A DNA stretch of 64,000 nucleotides from Planctomycetales bacterium 10988 (GCA_009664345.1 CP043547.1:1860001-1924000); one strand, 5' to 3'. Counted from the stretch's first letter, positions 19,023 to 28,983 are shown. Made by a program: numbers and translations. Notes: generated by a model from the letters alone, not told the origin.

Positions 19023-19439
19023 TTAGTGCTGTTCTTCGTCACAGAGTTTCTGATAGGCTTCAAAATCCATCATCTGCTCAACTTGGCTGGGGTCTTTCAA
19101 TTTCCCTTTGACAATCCAACCTTGATCATAAGGACTGTCATTCAACCAGTTTAAGTTGTCGGGAAGCTTCGTATTGACTTCCGTGATTTCCAATTCCACC
19201 GGGGTATACAAATCGCTGACCGCTTTCACCGACTCGACTTCGCCGAAGCTATCGCCGGAAGAAAAATCTGCCCCCGGTTCGGGAAGTTCCATGTGGGTCA
19301 CATCACCTAAGGCTTCGACTGCATAGGCGGAAATCCCGATCGTGGCAATCGGTTCGCCTTGAGAATCATCAACATACAACCATTCGTGCGTTTCTGCATA
19401 GCGGAGTTGCTTGGGGTCCACCGAGTGCCTCACTTTCAA
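19023..19439 (-). CDS. gcvH: Glycine cleavage system H protein
   Basis: 138-aa lipoyl carrier that shuttles the aminomethyl group between P, T and L proteins. LRYAETHEWLYV near the N-terminus and GDSFGEVESVKAVSDLYTPV, containing the lipoylated lysine (ESVKAVSD), are diagnostic. The C-terminus has SPYDQGWIVKGKL. It lies between gcvT (157 bases upstream) and gcvPA (61 bases downstream), same strand. Confidence 0.97.
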   Translation of the reverse strand: MKVRHSVDPKQLRYAETHEWLYVDDSQGEPIATIGISAYAVEALGDVTHMELPEPGADFSSGDSFGEVESVKAVSDLYTPVELEITEVNTKLPDNLNWLNDSPYDQGWIVKGKLKDPSQVEQMMDFEAYQKLCDEEQH

Positions 19440-19596
19440 GCATTCAACAAACTGGGGAAAGGCCGAGTCGGCAGCTACCCGCTGGAAGGGTTCAAGAACC
19501 TGCTAACTCAACCGAATCTTTCAAGATGGATTAACAAAAGGAAGTTGCACTTCACTCGTTCAAAACTTCCCGAGATTTCAACAACAAATGGGTCGG

Positions 19597-20736
19597 TTAT
19601 TTCTGACGCTCATAGAACGGAAGCTTCACCACTTCGGCGGGGATATTCGTTTTGCCTCTTAAATTCACCGAGAGCAGCGTTCCAGGTTCTTGATATTTCC
19701 GAGGGAGATAGGCCATCGCAATCGCGGTTTCTAACGTCGGCGAGTACGAACCGCTGGTCACTTTGCCTAACGGAGCGAAAGCGGCGCCTGCCCCCATCGT
19801 GACTTGGTCGCCTTCTCGCGCTGCCCGTTTTGATTGCAGGAGGAGTCCGACGCGGACTTGTTCTGGTTCTTGCTCGCGTTTTTCTTGCAAAGCTCGTTGT
19901 CCACGGAAGGGAACCTCCACATCGAGGTCTACCGAAGAGGCCAAACCGGCCGCGAACGGAGTAATGTCCTCGCTCAGCTCATGTCCATAGAGGGGCATGC
20001 CCGCTTCGAGTCGCAAGGTATCTCGGGCACCAAGCCCACAGGCTTCGATCCCGAATTCCTCTCCTTTTTCCATGAGCAGCTTCCAGAGCCACTCCGCTTT
20101 TTCCGCGGAAAGAATGATCTCAAAGCCATTTTCTCCCGTATATCCCGTTCGACTTAAGAGAACAGGTTCATCCTCAAGCTCTGCCCACGCCGTGCGGTAA
20201 TATTTAATTTCTTTTAGATCGAGATCGACCAAAGGTTGCAGCATCGCTTCGGCTTTCGGACCTTGCAAGGCAACCATCGCCCAACTATGTGTCTGATCGG
20301 TGTAGGTGGCCGATTGAAACGCTTCTGTTTGTTGAAGTTGTTGCAAAACCCCGAGGATTTTTTCCCGATTGGAAGCATTAACCACCAGCAGCCACTTCGG
20401 GTTCTCCGGGTCTTTTTTCAAACAGGAAACCAAAATATCGTCGTGAATGCCGCCTTCTTCATTCAACACAAAACCATAGCGAACGCGGCCTTCGGGGATT
20501 TTTTGTAAGTCTTTGGAGATCAAATGGTTCAGGAGTTTCCCAGCGGCCACTCCTTCGAAAATTAAACGGCCCATGTGAGAGATATCGAAGAGGCCCACGC
20601 GTTTGCGGACGGCTTCGTGCTCGCTGACGATACCTTGATATTGCACCGGCATCGACCAACCGGCAAAGTCAACCATGCGTCCTTTGTGAGCTTGATGCCA
20701 AGCGTGCAGGGGAGTTTCAAGCGGGGTGTTCGACAT
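19597..20736 (-). CDS. gcvT: Aminomethyltransferase (glycine cleavage T protein)
   Basis: Transfers the methylene group from aminomethyl-GcvH to tetrahydrofolate and releases ammonia. 379 aa. Landmarks: VDFAGWSMPVQYQGIVSEHEAVR near the N-terminus, FDISHMGRL, LSRTGYTGENGFEI (folate site), ACGLGARDTLRLEAGMPLYGHEL, and KVTSGSYSPTLETAIAMAYL at the end. ATG 20736 is chosen; an in-frame GTG lies at 20748. It heads the gcv run and is divergent from surE. No glycine riboswitch was seen upstream. Confidence 0.96.
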   Translation of the reverse strand: MSNTPLETPLHAWHQAHKGRMVDFAGWSMPVQYQGIVSEHEAVRKRVGLFDISHMGRLIFEGVAAGKLLNHLISKDLQKIPEGRVRYGFVLNEEGGIHDDILVSCLKKDPENPKWLLVVNASNREKILGVLQQLQQTEAFQSATYTDQTHSWAMVALQGPKAEAMLQPLVDLDLKEIKYYRTAWAELEDEPVLLSRTGYTGENGFEIILSAEKAEWLWKLLMEKGEEFGIEACGLGARDTLRLEAGMPLYGHELSEDITPFAAGLASSVDLDVEVPFRGQRALQEKREQEPEQVRVGLLLQSKRAAREGDQVTMGAGAAFAPLGKVTSGSYSPTLETAIAMAYLPRKYQEPGTLLSVNLRGKTNIPAEVVKLPFYERQK

Positions 20737-20949
20737 GGGAGGTATCACTAACTATAGGTGGAGGCGGAGTCCACAGGGGAAGCCAGAAGGAACGTTTTTT
20801 ACTCCTGTATTGTAACGCTTCTTGGTCCACTTACTAGGCGGACCCATTCTCACTTTTCGAGCGACCTTCATTGTGGAGATGCTATGGGTCGCTATACTCC
20901 AGAGGAAGAAACGTTCCGCGGAAACTGCAAGCAAACGAAGGAAGATGTT

Positions 20950-21741
20950 GTGCTGATTTTACTGACGAACGACGATGGGATCTATGCACCAGGTTTGAGG
21001 GCGATGGAGCAAGCCTTGCAAACTCTTGGGGAAGTGGTGATCGTAGCTCCGTCCACCGAGCAGAGTGGAGTAGGGCACTCAATCACGTTTCTTCAGCCCC
21101 TAGTGGCGCATGAAGTTTTTGACGGAGAACGTAAACGCGGCTGGGCCGTCGAAGGCAGTCCGGCGGATTGCGTGAAGCTCGCCCTCTTTGAATATTGCCC
21201 CCGGCAGCCCGATTTGATTGTCAGCGGAATCAACAATGGCCTGAATGCGGGCATCAACATCCTCTATTCCGGCACGGTTGCCGCAGCGATTGAGGGGGCC
21301 TTCTTCGGGATTCAAAGCGTGGCGGTTTCGCTGGAATTCGATGAACATGCAAATTTCGAAGGAGCCGCCCATCTTGCCCAACAGATCATTGGTTCCTTGG
21401 TCGATCATCCCGAGCCGCCGGCACAGCTCTTTAATTTGAATATCCCTACCGCGGCCCTGTCGATGGCGGAAAGAGATCAATTCCCGGAAGTGACCGTCGC
21501 TCCCATGGGCGTGGCTCGCTATGGGGAACATTACGAAAAACGGACCGATCCGCGTGGCCGGGATTATTTTTGGGCAACAAATGATCCGCCACCTCCGCGA
21601 ACTGGCGAAGAAACCGATTTACTTGCCCTCTCCGAAGGGAAAATCACCCTTACGCCGCTTCACTTCGATATGACGCAACAACCGGCCTTGAAAACAATGC
21701 GATCTTGGAAATGGGATGTAAACTCATCTTCTTCGGAATAG
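20950..21741 (+). CDS. surE: 5'/3'-nucleotidase SurE
   Basis: Metal-dependent survival-protein-type nucleotidase acting on nucleoside monophosphates. The family start motif ILLTNDDGIYAPGL has the metal Asp pair; NNGLNAGINILYSGTVAAAIEGA is the second metal and active-site block. GTG 20950 gives the canonical short N-terminus with GAAGGAAG 5 bases upstream; the frame is open for another 190 bases but without family similarity. 263 aa. Confidence 0.94.
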   Translation: MLILLTNDDGIYAPGLRAMEQALQTLGEVVIVAPSTEQSGVGHSITFLQPLVAHEVFDGERKRGWAVEGSPADCVKLALFEYCPRQPDLIVSGINNGLNAGINILYSGTVAAAIEGAFFGIQSVAVSLEFDEHANFEGAAHLAQQIIGSLVDHPEPPAQLFNLNIPTAALSMAERDQFPEVTVAPMGVARYGEHYEKRTDPRGRDYFWATNDPPPPRTGEETDLLALSEGKITLTPLHFDMTQQPALKTMRSWKWDVNSSSSE

Positions 21742-21782
21742 ATCATTTCGAACAGATTCAAAAACTACTTTTTAGGAAACTT

Positions 21783-22352
21783 CTATAAATTGAAGGTTCC
21801 GTCGTAGTGCTTGGTCGGCTGCCCGGTCGGTTCGCCATAGAAATAGTCAAGCATTTTCCAATCCTGTTCCGCTTCGTTGTGAAAAAGGAGCAAAAATCGA
21901 AGGCGAACGAATCCTTGATTGGGAAAAGGCGCCCGCGGTTGCATGCGAATGGTTGCCACGAACTCCGCTTCGGCGGTCGGCACTTCGGAACTTCGATCGA
22001 TGGCAATCACAATATCACGGAGGGCAACCCGTTCGATGGTGATCGAGCTTAAAGCAAGTTGGGCTTGGCGGCGAATCGGTTCCGCTTCCGGATCGATATG
22101 ATTCAAAAGTCCTTGAAAATCATTCGCTTCCAGAGCGGCTTGCATTTCATAAATCGTCGTTTCGATTGCTTCTTTATCCGTAATGACCCACTGTTCTACA
22201 AAGACCAAGAGACAGAGGGTCAGTACAACACCTGCCATTCCCCATGCATAGATTCGTTGGAAAGTCTGGACGTAAACGATGCCCAGAATCCCGATCAACA
22301 GAATTCCAAAAATCGTGACGTAAGAAACATCTTCAAAAAGCCAATAGGTCAC
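21783..22352 (-). CDS. Membrane protein of unknown function, 189 aa
   Basis: Two N-terminal transmembrane segments (VTIFGILLIGILGIVYV and WGMAGVVLTLCLLVFVEQW, within residues 10-56) are followed by a 130-residue soluble domain with alternating helix and strand. No known family was recognised; the soluble part has the look of a small nuclear-transport-factor-like or DUF domain, but that is weak. It follows a second membrane protein by 13 bases, so the two are probably one transcription unit. Confidence 0.72.
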   Translation of the reverse strand: MTYWLFEDVSYVTIFGILLIGILGIVYVQTFQRIYAWGMAGVVLTLCLLVFVEQWVITDKEAIETTIYEMQAALEANDFQGLLNHIDPEAEPIRRQAQLALSSITIERVALRDIVIAIDRSSEVPTAEAEFVATIRMQPRAPFPNQGFVRLRFLLLFHNEAEQDWKMLDYFYGEPTGQPTKHYDGTFNL

Positions 22353-22365
22353 TGGGAGTCACTCC

Positions 22366-22779
22366 TCAGGGGGATGGAGGAACGGAGGTTTGCTGGATGG
22401 CTTGTGAGGGCAAAGTCATCAAGCGTCGCCGTTGCCGGATCATCAGAACACAGGCAACCACACAAAGTAGAAAGAGCGAAAGACTGCCTCCTAACCACCA
22501 CCAGGGATTCAAAGGCCGGGTCCGTGGCTGTGGCGGAGGGGGCGAAATGGCAGATGCTCCGGTTTCTGGATCGAGTTGCAATTGCCGTTTGTAGACTTCT
22601 TGCCGAGCCTGATATTGCCGCTGTAATCCTTCTTGCCGTTGTATATATTTAGGAGAAATCGCCAGGATGCCCAACAACCCCATCGCCGCAAAGAGACCCA
22701 ACCACACCCAAGGCGACTCTTGCCAAGGTGGCGAAGTTTGCTGATCGGACGTATTGGAAGTTCCATCTGCAGAAGACAT
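22366..22779 (-). CDS. Two-pass membrane protein of unknown function, 137 aa
   Basis: A polar N-terminus, a transmembrane segment near residues 24-43 (VWLGLFAAMGLLGILAI), a short basic/Gln-rich helix (RQEGLQRQYQARQEVYKRQL), a Pro-rich linker, and a second membrane segment (WWWLGGSLSLFLLCVVACVLMI) followed by RQRRR. No family was recognised. It sits just downstream of the eno terminator and is probably co-transcribed with the 189-aa membrane protein. Confidence 0.7.
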   Translation of the reverse strand: MSSADGTSNTSDQQTSPPWQESPWVWLGLFAAMGLLGILAISPKYIQRQEGLQRQYQARQEVYKRQLQLDPETGASAISPPPPQPRTRPLNPWWWLGGSLSLFLLCVVACVLMIRQRRRLMTLPSQAIQQTSVPPSP

Positions 22780-22803
22780 CGATCGTGCTTCAAAAATTGG
22801 AAA

Positions 22804-22844
22804 GGATAAAAAAACCGTCTCCTACCCATTGTAGCAGACGGTTT
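22804..22844 (-). terminator. Rho-independent terminator of eno
   Basis: Stem AAACCGTCT (22812-22820) with AGACGGTTT (22836-22844), extended by CTAC/GTAG inside, followed on the minus strand by seven T. It lies about 30 bases after the eno stop. Confidence 0.9.
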
Positions 22845-22872
22845 CTTCAGTAAGAACCTTTTCGCGGCCGGT

Positions 22873-24261
<1,389 letters not shown>

Positions 24262-24460
24262 TCAGCACCCATCATCCCCGAAATGCGTATCGAAACAAGG
24301 GGCGAACCAATGAATTTCTGATGCGTTTCGAGGTGCTATCCCATACGATGCTTGCATCAAGCCCAATTTCCCACTCGATTCCAACTGGACACTATTCAAT
24401 TTGCGAGATTTTTTTCATATTAAACAAGAACAGACCTCACTTTCCCCAAAGGAGCACCGC

Positions 24461-25060
24461 ATGTTTACCGGACTTGTCGAATGTTGTCTGCCAATTGCCG
24501 CCGTCCAAGACGAAGGGCCGGGCAGAAAAATCACCTTGGAGACGCCGGGCTGGGGAAAGGAAGTGGAAATGGGAGCCAGCATCGCCATCAATGGCTGTTG
24601 TTTAACGGTGATTGCAATTGAAGGGGACCAACTTTCCTTTGAAGCTGGGCCGGAAACACTTTCGCGTACGAATCTTGGAAAACTAAAACCCGGCGATCGG
24701 GTGAATCTTGAACGCTCTTTAAAGGTAGGCGATCCTCTCGGCGGACACTGGGTCACAGGGCATGTTGACGCGTTAGGTTCTTTGCTTGAACGTTTGGAAG
24801 ATGGGCAGTGGGCGACCCTTTGGTTTTCTTTGCCGAGCTATTTAAATAAACAACTTGCTTCTAAAGGTTCGATCGCGATTGATGGCGTCAGTCTGACACT
24901 TGTCGATGTTGAACCCGAACGCTTTAGTGTTGCCCTGATTCCTCACACGTTAGAAGTAACCACCTTAGGAAAGTTAGCTCTCGGTGATGAAGTGAATTTA
25001 GAAACCGACCTCATGGCAAAATATGTAGAAAAACAAATGACCGCCGCCAGAATTATTTAA
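24461..25060 (+). CDS. ribE: Riboflavin synthase alpha chain
   Basis: Dismutates two 6,7-dimethyl-8-ribityllumazine molecules to riboflavin. 199 aa with the duplicated lumazine-binding fold: MFTGLVE at the start, GASIAINGCCLTV, LGGHWVTGHVD between the halves and GSIAIDGVSLTLV in the second. AAAGGAG (24448-24454) is 6 bases before ATG 24461. It stands alone, divergent from eno and convergent with sod. No FMN riboswitch signature precedes it. Confidence 0.96.
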   Translation: MFTGLVECCLPIAAVQDEGPGRKITLETPGWGKEVEMGASIAINGCCLTVIAIEGDQLSFEAGPETLSRTNLGKLKPGDRVNLERSLKVGDPLGGHWVTGHVDALGSLLERLEDGQWATLWFSLPSYLNKQLASKGSIAIDGVSLTLVDVEPERFSVALIPHTLEVTTLGKLALGDEVNLETDLMAKYVEKQMTAARII

Positions 25061-25165
25061 TTTTAATAGATTTTAAAATCTTTAAATCCTTTCTTCAGCA
25101 GTTAGATCTCGGGCCTTCTCAAGTTAGAAGCTGCTTTTATTACTATATACAACTTCACTTTTTAA

Positions 25166-25208
25166 ATAAAAAAGTCAGGCCTCAATAAATGAAGCCTGAC
25201 TTTAATCG
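25166..25208. terminator. Bidirectional terminator between ribE and sod
   Basis: Stem AAAGTCAGGC (25171-25180) with GCCTGACTTT (25194-25203), perfect 10 bp, loop 13, with an A-run on the left side that becomes a U-run on the minus strand. Better placed for sod than for ribE. Confidence 0.85.
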
Positions 25209-25238
25209 TTAAATATCTATTACAAAAACTACAAGCGA

Positions 25239-25850
25239 TTAGGAAGTTGCTTTGGCGTAGTTTTCGTTGACCTGCTCCCAATTGATGACATTGAAAAATG
25301 CCGAGATGTAATCAGGTCGTTTGTTTTGATATTTTAAATAGTAAGCATGTTCCCAAACATCGAGACCCAAGATCGGCTTATTGCCATGCATGATGGGGCT
25401 ATCTTGATTGGGAGTGCTTTCAATAACGAGCGTCTTTTCCGGAGTGACACTCAACCAAGCCCAACCACTTCCGAAGCGGGTAGCGGCAGCACTAGAAAAA
25501 TCTTCTTTGAATTTTTCATAACCACCGAGTTGTTCATCGATCGCCGTGGCGACCGCACCGGTGGGGGCTCCGCCGCCTTCGGGCTTCATAATTTTCCAAA
25601 AGAGGCTGTGGTTGCTGTGTCCACCACCGTTATTACGGACCGCGGTGCGAATACCTTCGGGGAGCGAATCAATCTTGGCAATCAATTCATTGACGCAATC
25701 GGTCCCGATATCCACACCTTCGACGGCGTTATTGAGCTTGGTCACATAACCAGCATGATGCTTGTCGTGATGGATTTCCATCGTTTGGGCATCGATGTTA
25801 GGTTCCAGGGCATCTTTGGCATACGGCAAGTCGGGGGTCGAAAAAGCCAT
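25239..25850 (-). CDS. sodA: Superoxide dismutase, Fe/Mn family
   Basis: Dismutates superoxide to oxygen and hydrogen peroxide. 203 aa. Metal ligands are visible in [25 protein letters not shown] and [14 protein letters not shown]. Gln in TPNQDSPI, with [11 protein letters not shown], favours the manganese-type subfamily, but metal use cannot be decided from sequence. AAGGTG is 5 bases before ATG 25850. The leader carries a strong nested hairpin at 25896-25953. Confidence 0.95.
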   Translation of the reverse strand: MAFSTPDLPYAKDALEPNIDAQTMEIHHDKHHAGYVTKLNNAVEGVDIGTDCVNELIAKIDSLPEGIRTAVRNNGGGHSNHSLFWKIMKPEGGGAPTGAVATAIDEQLGGYEKFKEDFSSAAATRFGSGWAWLSVTPEKTLVIESTPNQDSPIMHGNKPILGLDVWEHAYYLKYQNKRPDYISAFFNVINWEQVNENYAKATS

Positions 25851-26377
25851 CGTTCACCTTCTGAAAATAAGAAAAACAAAAATAAAACGTAAACTCAGCA
25901 ACCTGGGCGTGACGGGCGATTCAACCTCTTCGGGTTGCCCGTAAAGGCTGCTGAAATCCAATGCTCGGTCCAAAGTTTAACGGGTTAGGCCGCTTGCGAC
26001 AATTGTCCGCTGCCCTTGAAAAACAAGGAATTCCCGAACTCCCTGGCTGTTTTGCAAGAAAGTCCATTCAATTTTCCATGCCTTGACTGGTCACTTCTTT
26101 GACAAAAGATTAGTCTTGAGAAGCGTTCCCTTTTGTCAGTGGGTGAGCGAACGATTCGCCAGGTTCCATGACTGCCGTTAAACTCGGTTTTGGAGCGTGA
26201 GCGTTTCGAAACGCTCTAGAGATACAATCAAAGCAAGGAAGGAATTTTCAAGAAAACTCCTTCCCCGATCATTGATCTCTCACTATTAAATCGTAGGGAC
26301 AAACGGCGAAGGGAACAGACCCGAATTTTCGAATCGTGCTCACAATTCGTTTTTCTTCTCCTTTTCATGAAAAAATC
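25851..26377. other. Divergent intergenic region between sod and gpsA
   Basis: About 525 bases. Besides the sod leader hairpin it holds a near-palindrome around 25996-26010 (GCGACAATTGTCCGC) that could be an operator upstream of sod. The gpsA-proximal part shows no recognisable element. Confidence 0.4.
25896..25953 (-). ncRNA. Structured 5' leader element upstream of sod
   Basis: On the minus strand three nested stems form: CAGCAGCC with GGTTGCTG (8 bp, one G-U), ACGGGC with GCCCGT (6 bp), and AACC with GGTT closing a CGAAGA loop. The internal loops are asymmetric (TTT opposite CACGCCCA, and a GAATC bulge). It ends 46 bases before the sod start and is followed by a T-rich stretch. It matches no riboswitch class I know. 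Confidence 0.45.
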
Positions 26378-27367
26378 ATGCAAATCACGGTCATTGGAGC
26401 CGGCTCGATGGGAACGGCTTGCATACTTTTACTCGGGGGAAACTCCGCTCATCGCCTCACCCTTTGGACACGGCGAGAAGATCACGCCGACCAACTACGT
26501 TCGCAAGGGAGCAACGAGGTCTATCTACCTGGGCATCCTTTGCCGACTGGATTAACGGTCGAAACCTCGGTGAAAAAGGCTTGCCAAGGGGCAGAGCTGG
26601 CGGTTTTGGCCATCCCGACGGTGCATCTACGGAAGGCTTTGGAACCCGTCGCGGATCAATGGCCGGCTGATCTTCCAGTCGTTTCGGTGGCGAAAGGAAC
26701 CGAGCAGGGGACTTTTTTACGCCCTAGTCAGATTATTCAAGAGGTTCTCGGGAGGCGGCCGGTGGGTGCTCTTTGCGGACCCAGTCACGCGGAGGAACTC
26801 GCCAATGGCCAGCCGGCGTCGTTGGTTTCCGCCAGCGAGGACGAAGCCTTGGCAAAGCTTGCCCAAGAAGCTTTCAATGGCGACACGATGCGGGTTTATA
26901 CCAATACGGACTTGGTCGGAGTGGAACTTGGCGGGGCATTGAAGAATGTCATCGCCATCGCCGCCGGGGTCTGTGACGGGATGAATCTCGGGGATAATGC
27001 CAAGGCGGCGCTGCTCACCAGAGGACTAGTGGAAATGGTCCGCTTCGGCACCCGACTCGGCGGCCAACAGACGACCTTTTATGGACTCGCCGGCATTGGG
27101 GATTTGATCACCACCTGCGTCAGCCCCTTTGGGCGAAACCTTTCGGTTGGCCGCAAGTTAGGGCAGGGGAAAACCTTAGAGGAAATCCTCGCCAGTACCA
27201 CCATGGTCGCCGAAGGGGTCTGGACCGCCCGAGCGATTTGGCAACAGTCTCAATCAATGCAAATCGAAATGCCGATCACCGAACAGATTTATCAGGTACT
27301 TTTCGAGAAGAAATCGCCTCAAGAAGCGGTGAAGACGCTCATGGATCGGGAACCGAAGCCAGAGTAA
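26378..27367 (+). CDS. gpsA: Glycerol-3-phosphate dehydrogenase [NAD(P)+]
   Basis: Reduces dihydroxyacetone phosphate to sn-glycerol 3-phosphate for phospholipid synthesis. 329 aa. Rossmann motif ITVIGAGSMGTA at the N-terminus, LAIPTVHLRKAL, SVAKGTE, LCGPSHAEELANGQPAS, the catalytic lysine region GGALKNVIAIAAGVCDGMNLGDNAKAAL (split across about residues 185-212), and LAGIGDLITTC. ATG 26378 gives the canonical start; the ribosome site is weak. An insertion sequence begins 18 bases after the stop. Confidence 0.95.
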   Translation: MQITVIGAGSMGTACILLLGGNSAHRLTLWTRREDHADQLRSQGSNEVYLPGHPLPTGLTVETSVKKACQGAELAVLAIPTVHLRKALEPVADQWPADLPVVSVAKGTEQGTFLRPSQIIQEVLGRRPVGALCGPSHAEELANGQPASLVSASEDEALAKLAQEAFNGDTMRVYTNTDLVGVELGGALKNVIAIAAGVCDGMNLGDNAKAALLTRGLVEMVRFGTRLGGQQTTFYGLAGIGDLITTCVSPFGRNLSVGRKLGQGKTLEEILASTTMVAEGVWTARAIWQQSQSMQIEMPITEQIYQVLFEKKSPQEAVKTLMDREPKPE

Positions 27368-27385
27368 GAGGCCAGGGGTTAGTGT

Positions 27386-27404
27386 CAGCCCTTTGTAGCT
27401 GTCA
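27386..27404 (+). repeat. IS left inverted repeat
   Basis: CAGCCCTTTGTAGCTGTCA, exactly the reverse complement of the right end at 28910-28928. Confidence 0.95.
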
Positions 27405-27526
27405 TTGCTGGCAGCTTGGAGGGGCTTTTAGGGGTTGCGAAATCGGTTCTACTTGTTATCGGTGCTCTTTTACTATCTGTTGAATCTGCGATTAGTCCTG
27501 CATTTCCGCCTCCAGGAGGTCACGTG

Positions 27527-28912
27527 ATGATCCTCTCAGAAGTCTTCGACCTGTTTGTCAAACAATCTCCGGTGACGGTGATGGTCCGGGCGACGATGGA
27601 AAACGTGCTTTCCGCCGAGCGGCTGGACCAACTCTTCGCCGAGACCGCCGTCCGCCAGCGGCCCAGTGCGTTGGCTTTTTCGCTCGTCGCTGACCTGATG
27701 GGGACGGTCGTTTGCGGCGTGCGGCCCTCGATGCATGCGGCGTTTCAGGCGAATTCCGAGGCCATCGCGGTGACGATCAAGCCGCTGTACGACAAGCTCC
27801 GGGGCATCGAACCCGGCGTCACTCGAACGCTGGTCCGCGAGACGGCGACTCGGCTGGCGGAGATCGTCGACCACACCGAAGGGACCCTGCCGCCGTGGCT
27901 GCCAGGGTACCGCGTCAAAATCCTCGATGGCAACCACCTTCGCCGGACCGATCGCCGGCTCAAGGAGTTGCGGAGCCGGAATGCCGCCCCGCTGCCGGGG
28001 CATTCGCTGGTGCTGCTCGACCCGGAGCGGATGCTGGCGATCGACGTGTTTCCTTGCGAAGACGGGCATGCTCAAGAACGCCGCCTGCTGCCGCAAGTCC
28101 TGCCGACCGTCGAGCGGGGCGATTGCCTCGTCGCCGATCGGAACTTTTGCACGATGGATTTCCTCGCGGGAATTGCCGATCGTGGCGGCAGTTTTATCAT
28201 CCGCCAGCACAAACAGGCGTTGCGAGGGGAGCTGCAGGGCGAACGCCGCGAGGCCGGAAAGATCGAGACCGGCAGCGTGTTCGAGCAGCCGCTGCGATTG
28301 CTGCCGAGAGAAAAAGAGCCTTGGCCCGTGCGGCGGATTTCGGTGCTGCTCGACGAGCCGACCCGCGACGGTGACACCGAGCTGCACGTGCTGACGAACT
28401 TGCCGGAGTCGATCGACGCCTGCCGAATCGCCGAGATTTACCGCCGTCGCTGGACGATCGAGACCGCCTTTCAAGAGCTGGAGGCCACCCTCGAAGGCGA
28501 GCTGCAAACGCTCTGCTACCCGAGGGCGGCATTGTTCGCCTTCGCGATGGCCCTGACCGCGTACAACGTGCTGAGCACCGTCAAGGCGGCGTTGCGAGGG
28601 GAGCACGGAGCGGAAAAGATCAACCACGAAGTCTCCGGCTACTACCTGGCGGACGAGGTCGCCGGAACCTGGCGAGGCATGATGATCGTGCTGCCGGGCG
28701 AGTTCTGGACAGAGCAGTTCGCTGACCGCACACCGCGGCAAATGGCCGAGCTTCTGCGTGAGGCCGCCCAGCAGATTCGGCTGCCGGCGTTCCGCAAACA
28801 TCCCCGCGGCCCCAAAAAGAAGCCACCCTCGAAGATGAACAAAAAACATCGTAGGCATGTCTCCACCGCCCGCATCCTCGAAGAACGAACATCCGAGCCC
28901 ACCAAAAAGTGA
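27527..28912 (+). CDS. IS4-family DDE transposase
   Basis: 461 aa, apparently intact. DDE residues: Asp in VKILDGNHLRRTDRR, Asp in LVADRNFCTMDFLAG, and Glu in the IS4 signature YRRRWTIETAFQELEA (Y-2-R-3-E pattern). AGGAGGT lies 6 bases before ATG 27527; the frame is open back to 27416. The TGA stop (28910-28912) is formed by the first bases of the right inverted repeat. Codon use is strongly G/C-ending, unlike neighbouring genes. The basic C-terminal tail (GPKKKPPSKMNKKHRRH) may contact DNA. Confidence 0.93.
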   Translation: MILSEVFDLFVKQSPVTVMVRATMENVLSAERLDQLFAETAVRQRPSALAFSLVADLMGTVVCGVRPSMHAAFQANSEAIAVTIKPLYDKLRGIEPGVTRTLVRETATRLAEIVDHTEGTLPPWLPGYRVKILDGNHLRRTDRRLKELRSRNAAPLPGHSLVLLDPERMLAIDVFPCEDGHAQERRLLPQVLPTVERGDCLVADRNFCTMDFLAGIADRGGSFIIRQHKQALRGELQGERREAGKIETGSVFEQPLRLLPREKEPWPVRRISVLLDEPTRDGDTELHVLTNLPESIDACRIAEIYRRRWTIETAFQELEATLEGELQTLCYPRAALFAFAMALTAYNVLSTVKAALRGEHGAEKINHEVSGYYLADEVAGTWRGMMIVLPGEFWTEQFADRTPRQMAELLREAAQQIRLPAFRKHPRGPKKKPPSKMNKKHRRHVSTARILEERTSEPTKK

Positions 28913-28928
28913 CAGCTACAAAGGGCTG
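28910..28928 (-). repeat. IS right inverted repeat
   Basis: TGACAGCTACAAAGGGCTG, 19 of 19 match to the reverse complement of the left end. Includes the transposase stop codon. Confidence 0.95.
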
Positions 28929-28983
28929 GGGCTAGGGGCTAGGGGCTAGGGGCTAGGGGCTAGGGGCTAGGGGCTAGGGGCTA
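28928..28983 (+). repeat. Tandem heptanucleotide repeat (GGGGCTA)x8
   Basis: Eight perfect copies of the 7-base unit directly abutting the right end of the insertion sequence. The left IS flank contains one degenerate unit (AGGGGTTAG), so the IS may have inserted in or beside a longer array. It resembles the short tandemly repeated heptamers described from cyanobacterial genomes. Confidence 0.95.

Larger units (their letters stand above)
27386..28928 (+). mobile_element. IS4-family insertion sequence, 1543 bp
   Basis: Bounded by perfect 19-bp inverted repeats and containing one intact transposase gene. The element is conspicuously richer in G+C than its surroundings, suggesting recent arrival from a higher-G+C genome. 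No clean target-site duplication is visible: the left flank reads GGGGTTAGTGT and the right flank is the GGGGCTA heptamer array, which obscures any duplication. Confidence 0.92.

Noticed and set aside
20737-20949. Glycine riboswitch upstream of gcvT
   Set aside because: No match to the conserved glycine aptamer core in the available 200 bases.
27536-28858. A 440-codon open frame antisense to the transposase
   Set aside because: It is a shadow of the G+C-rich transposase gene; no ribosome site or family, and the DDE transposase on the other strand is unambiguous.
28928-28983. CRISPR-like array
   Set aside because: The 7-base units are contiguous with no spacers; it is a simple tandem repeat.
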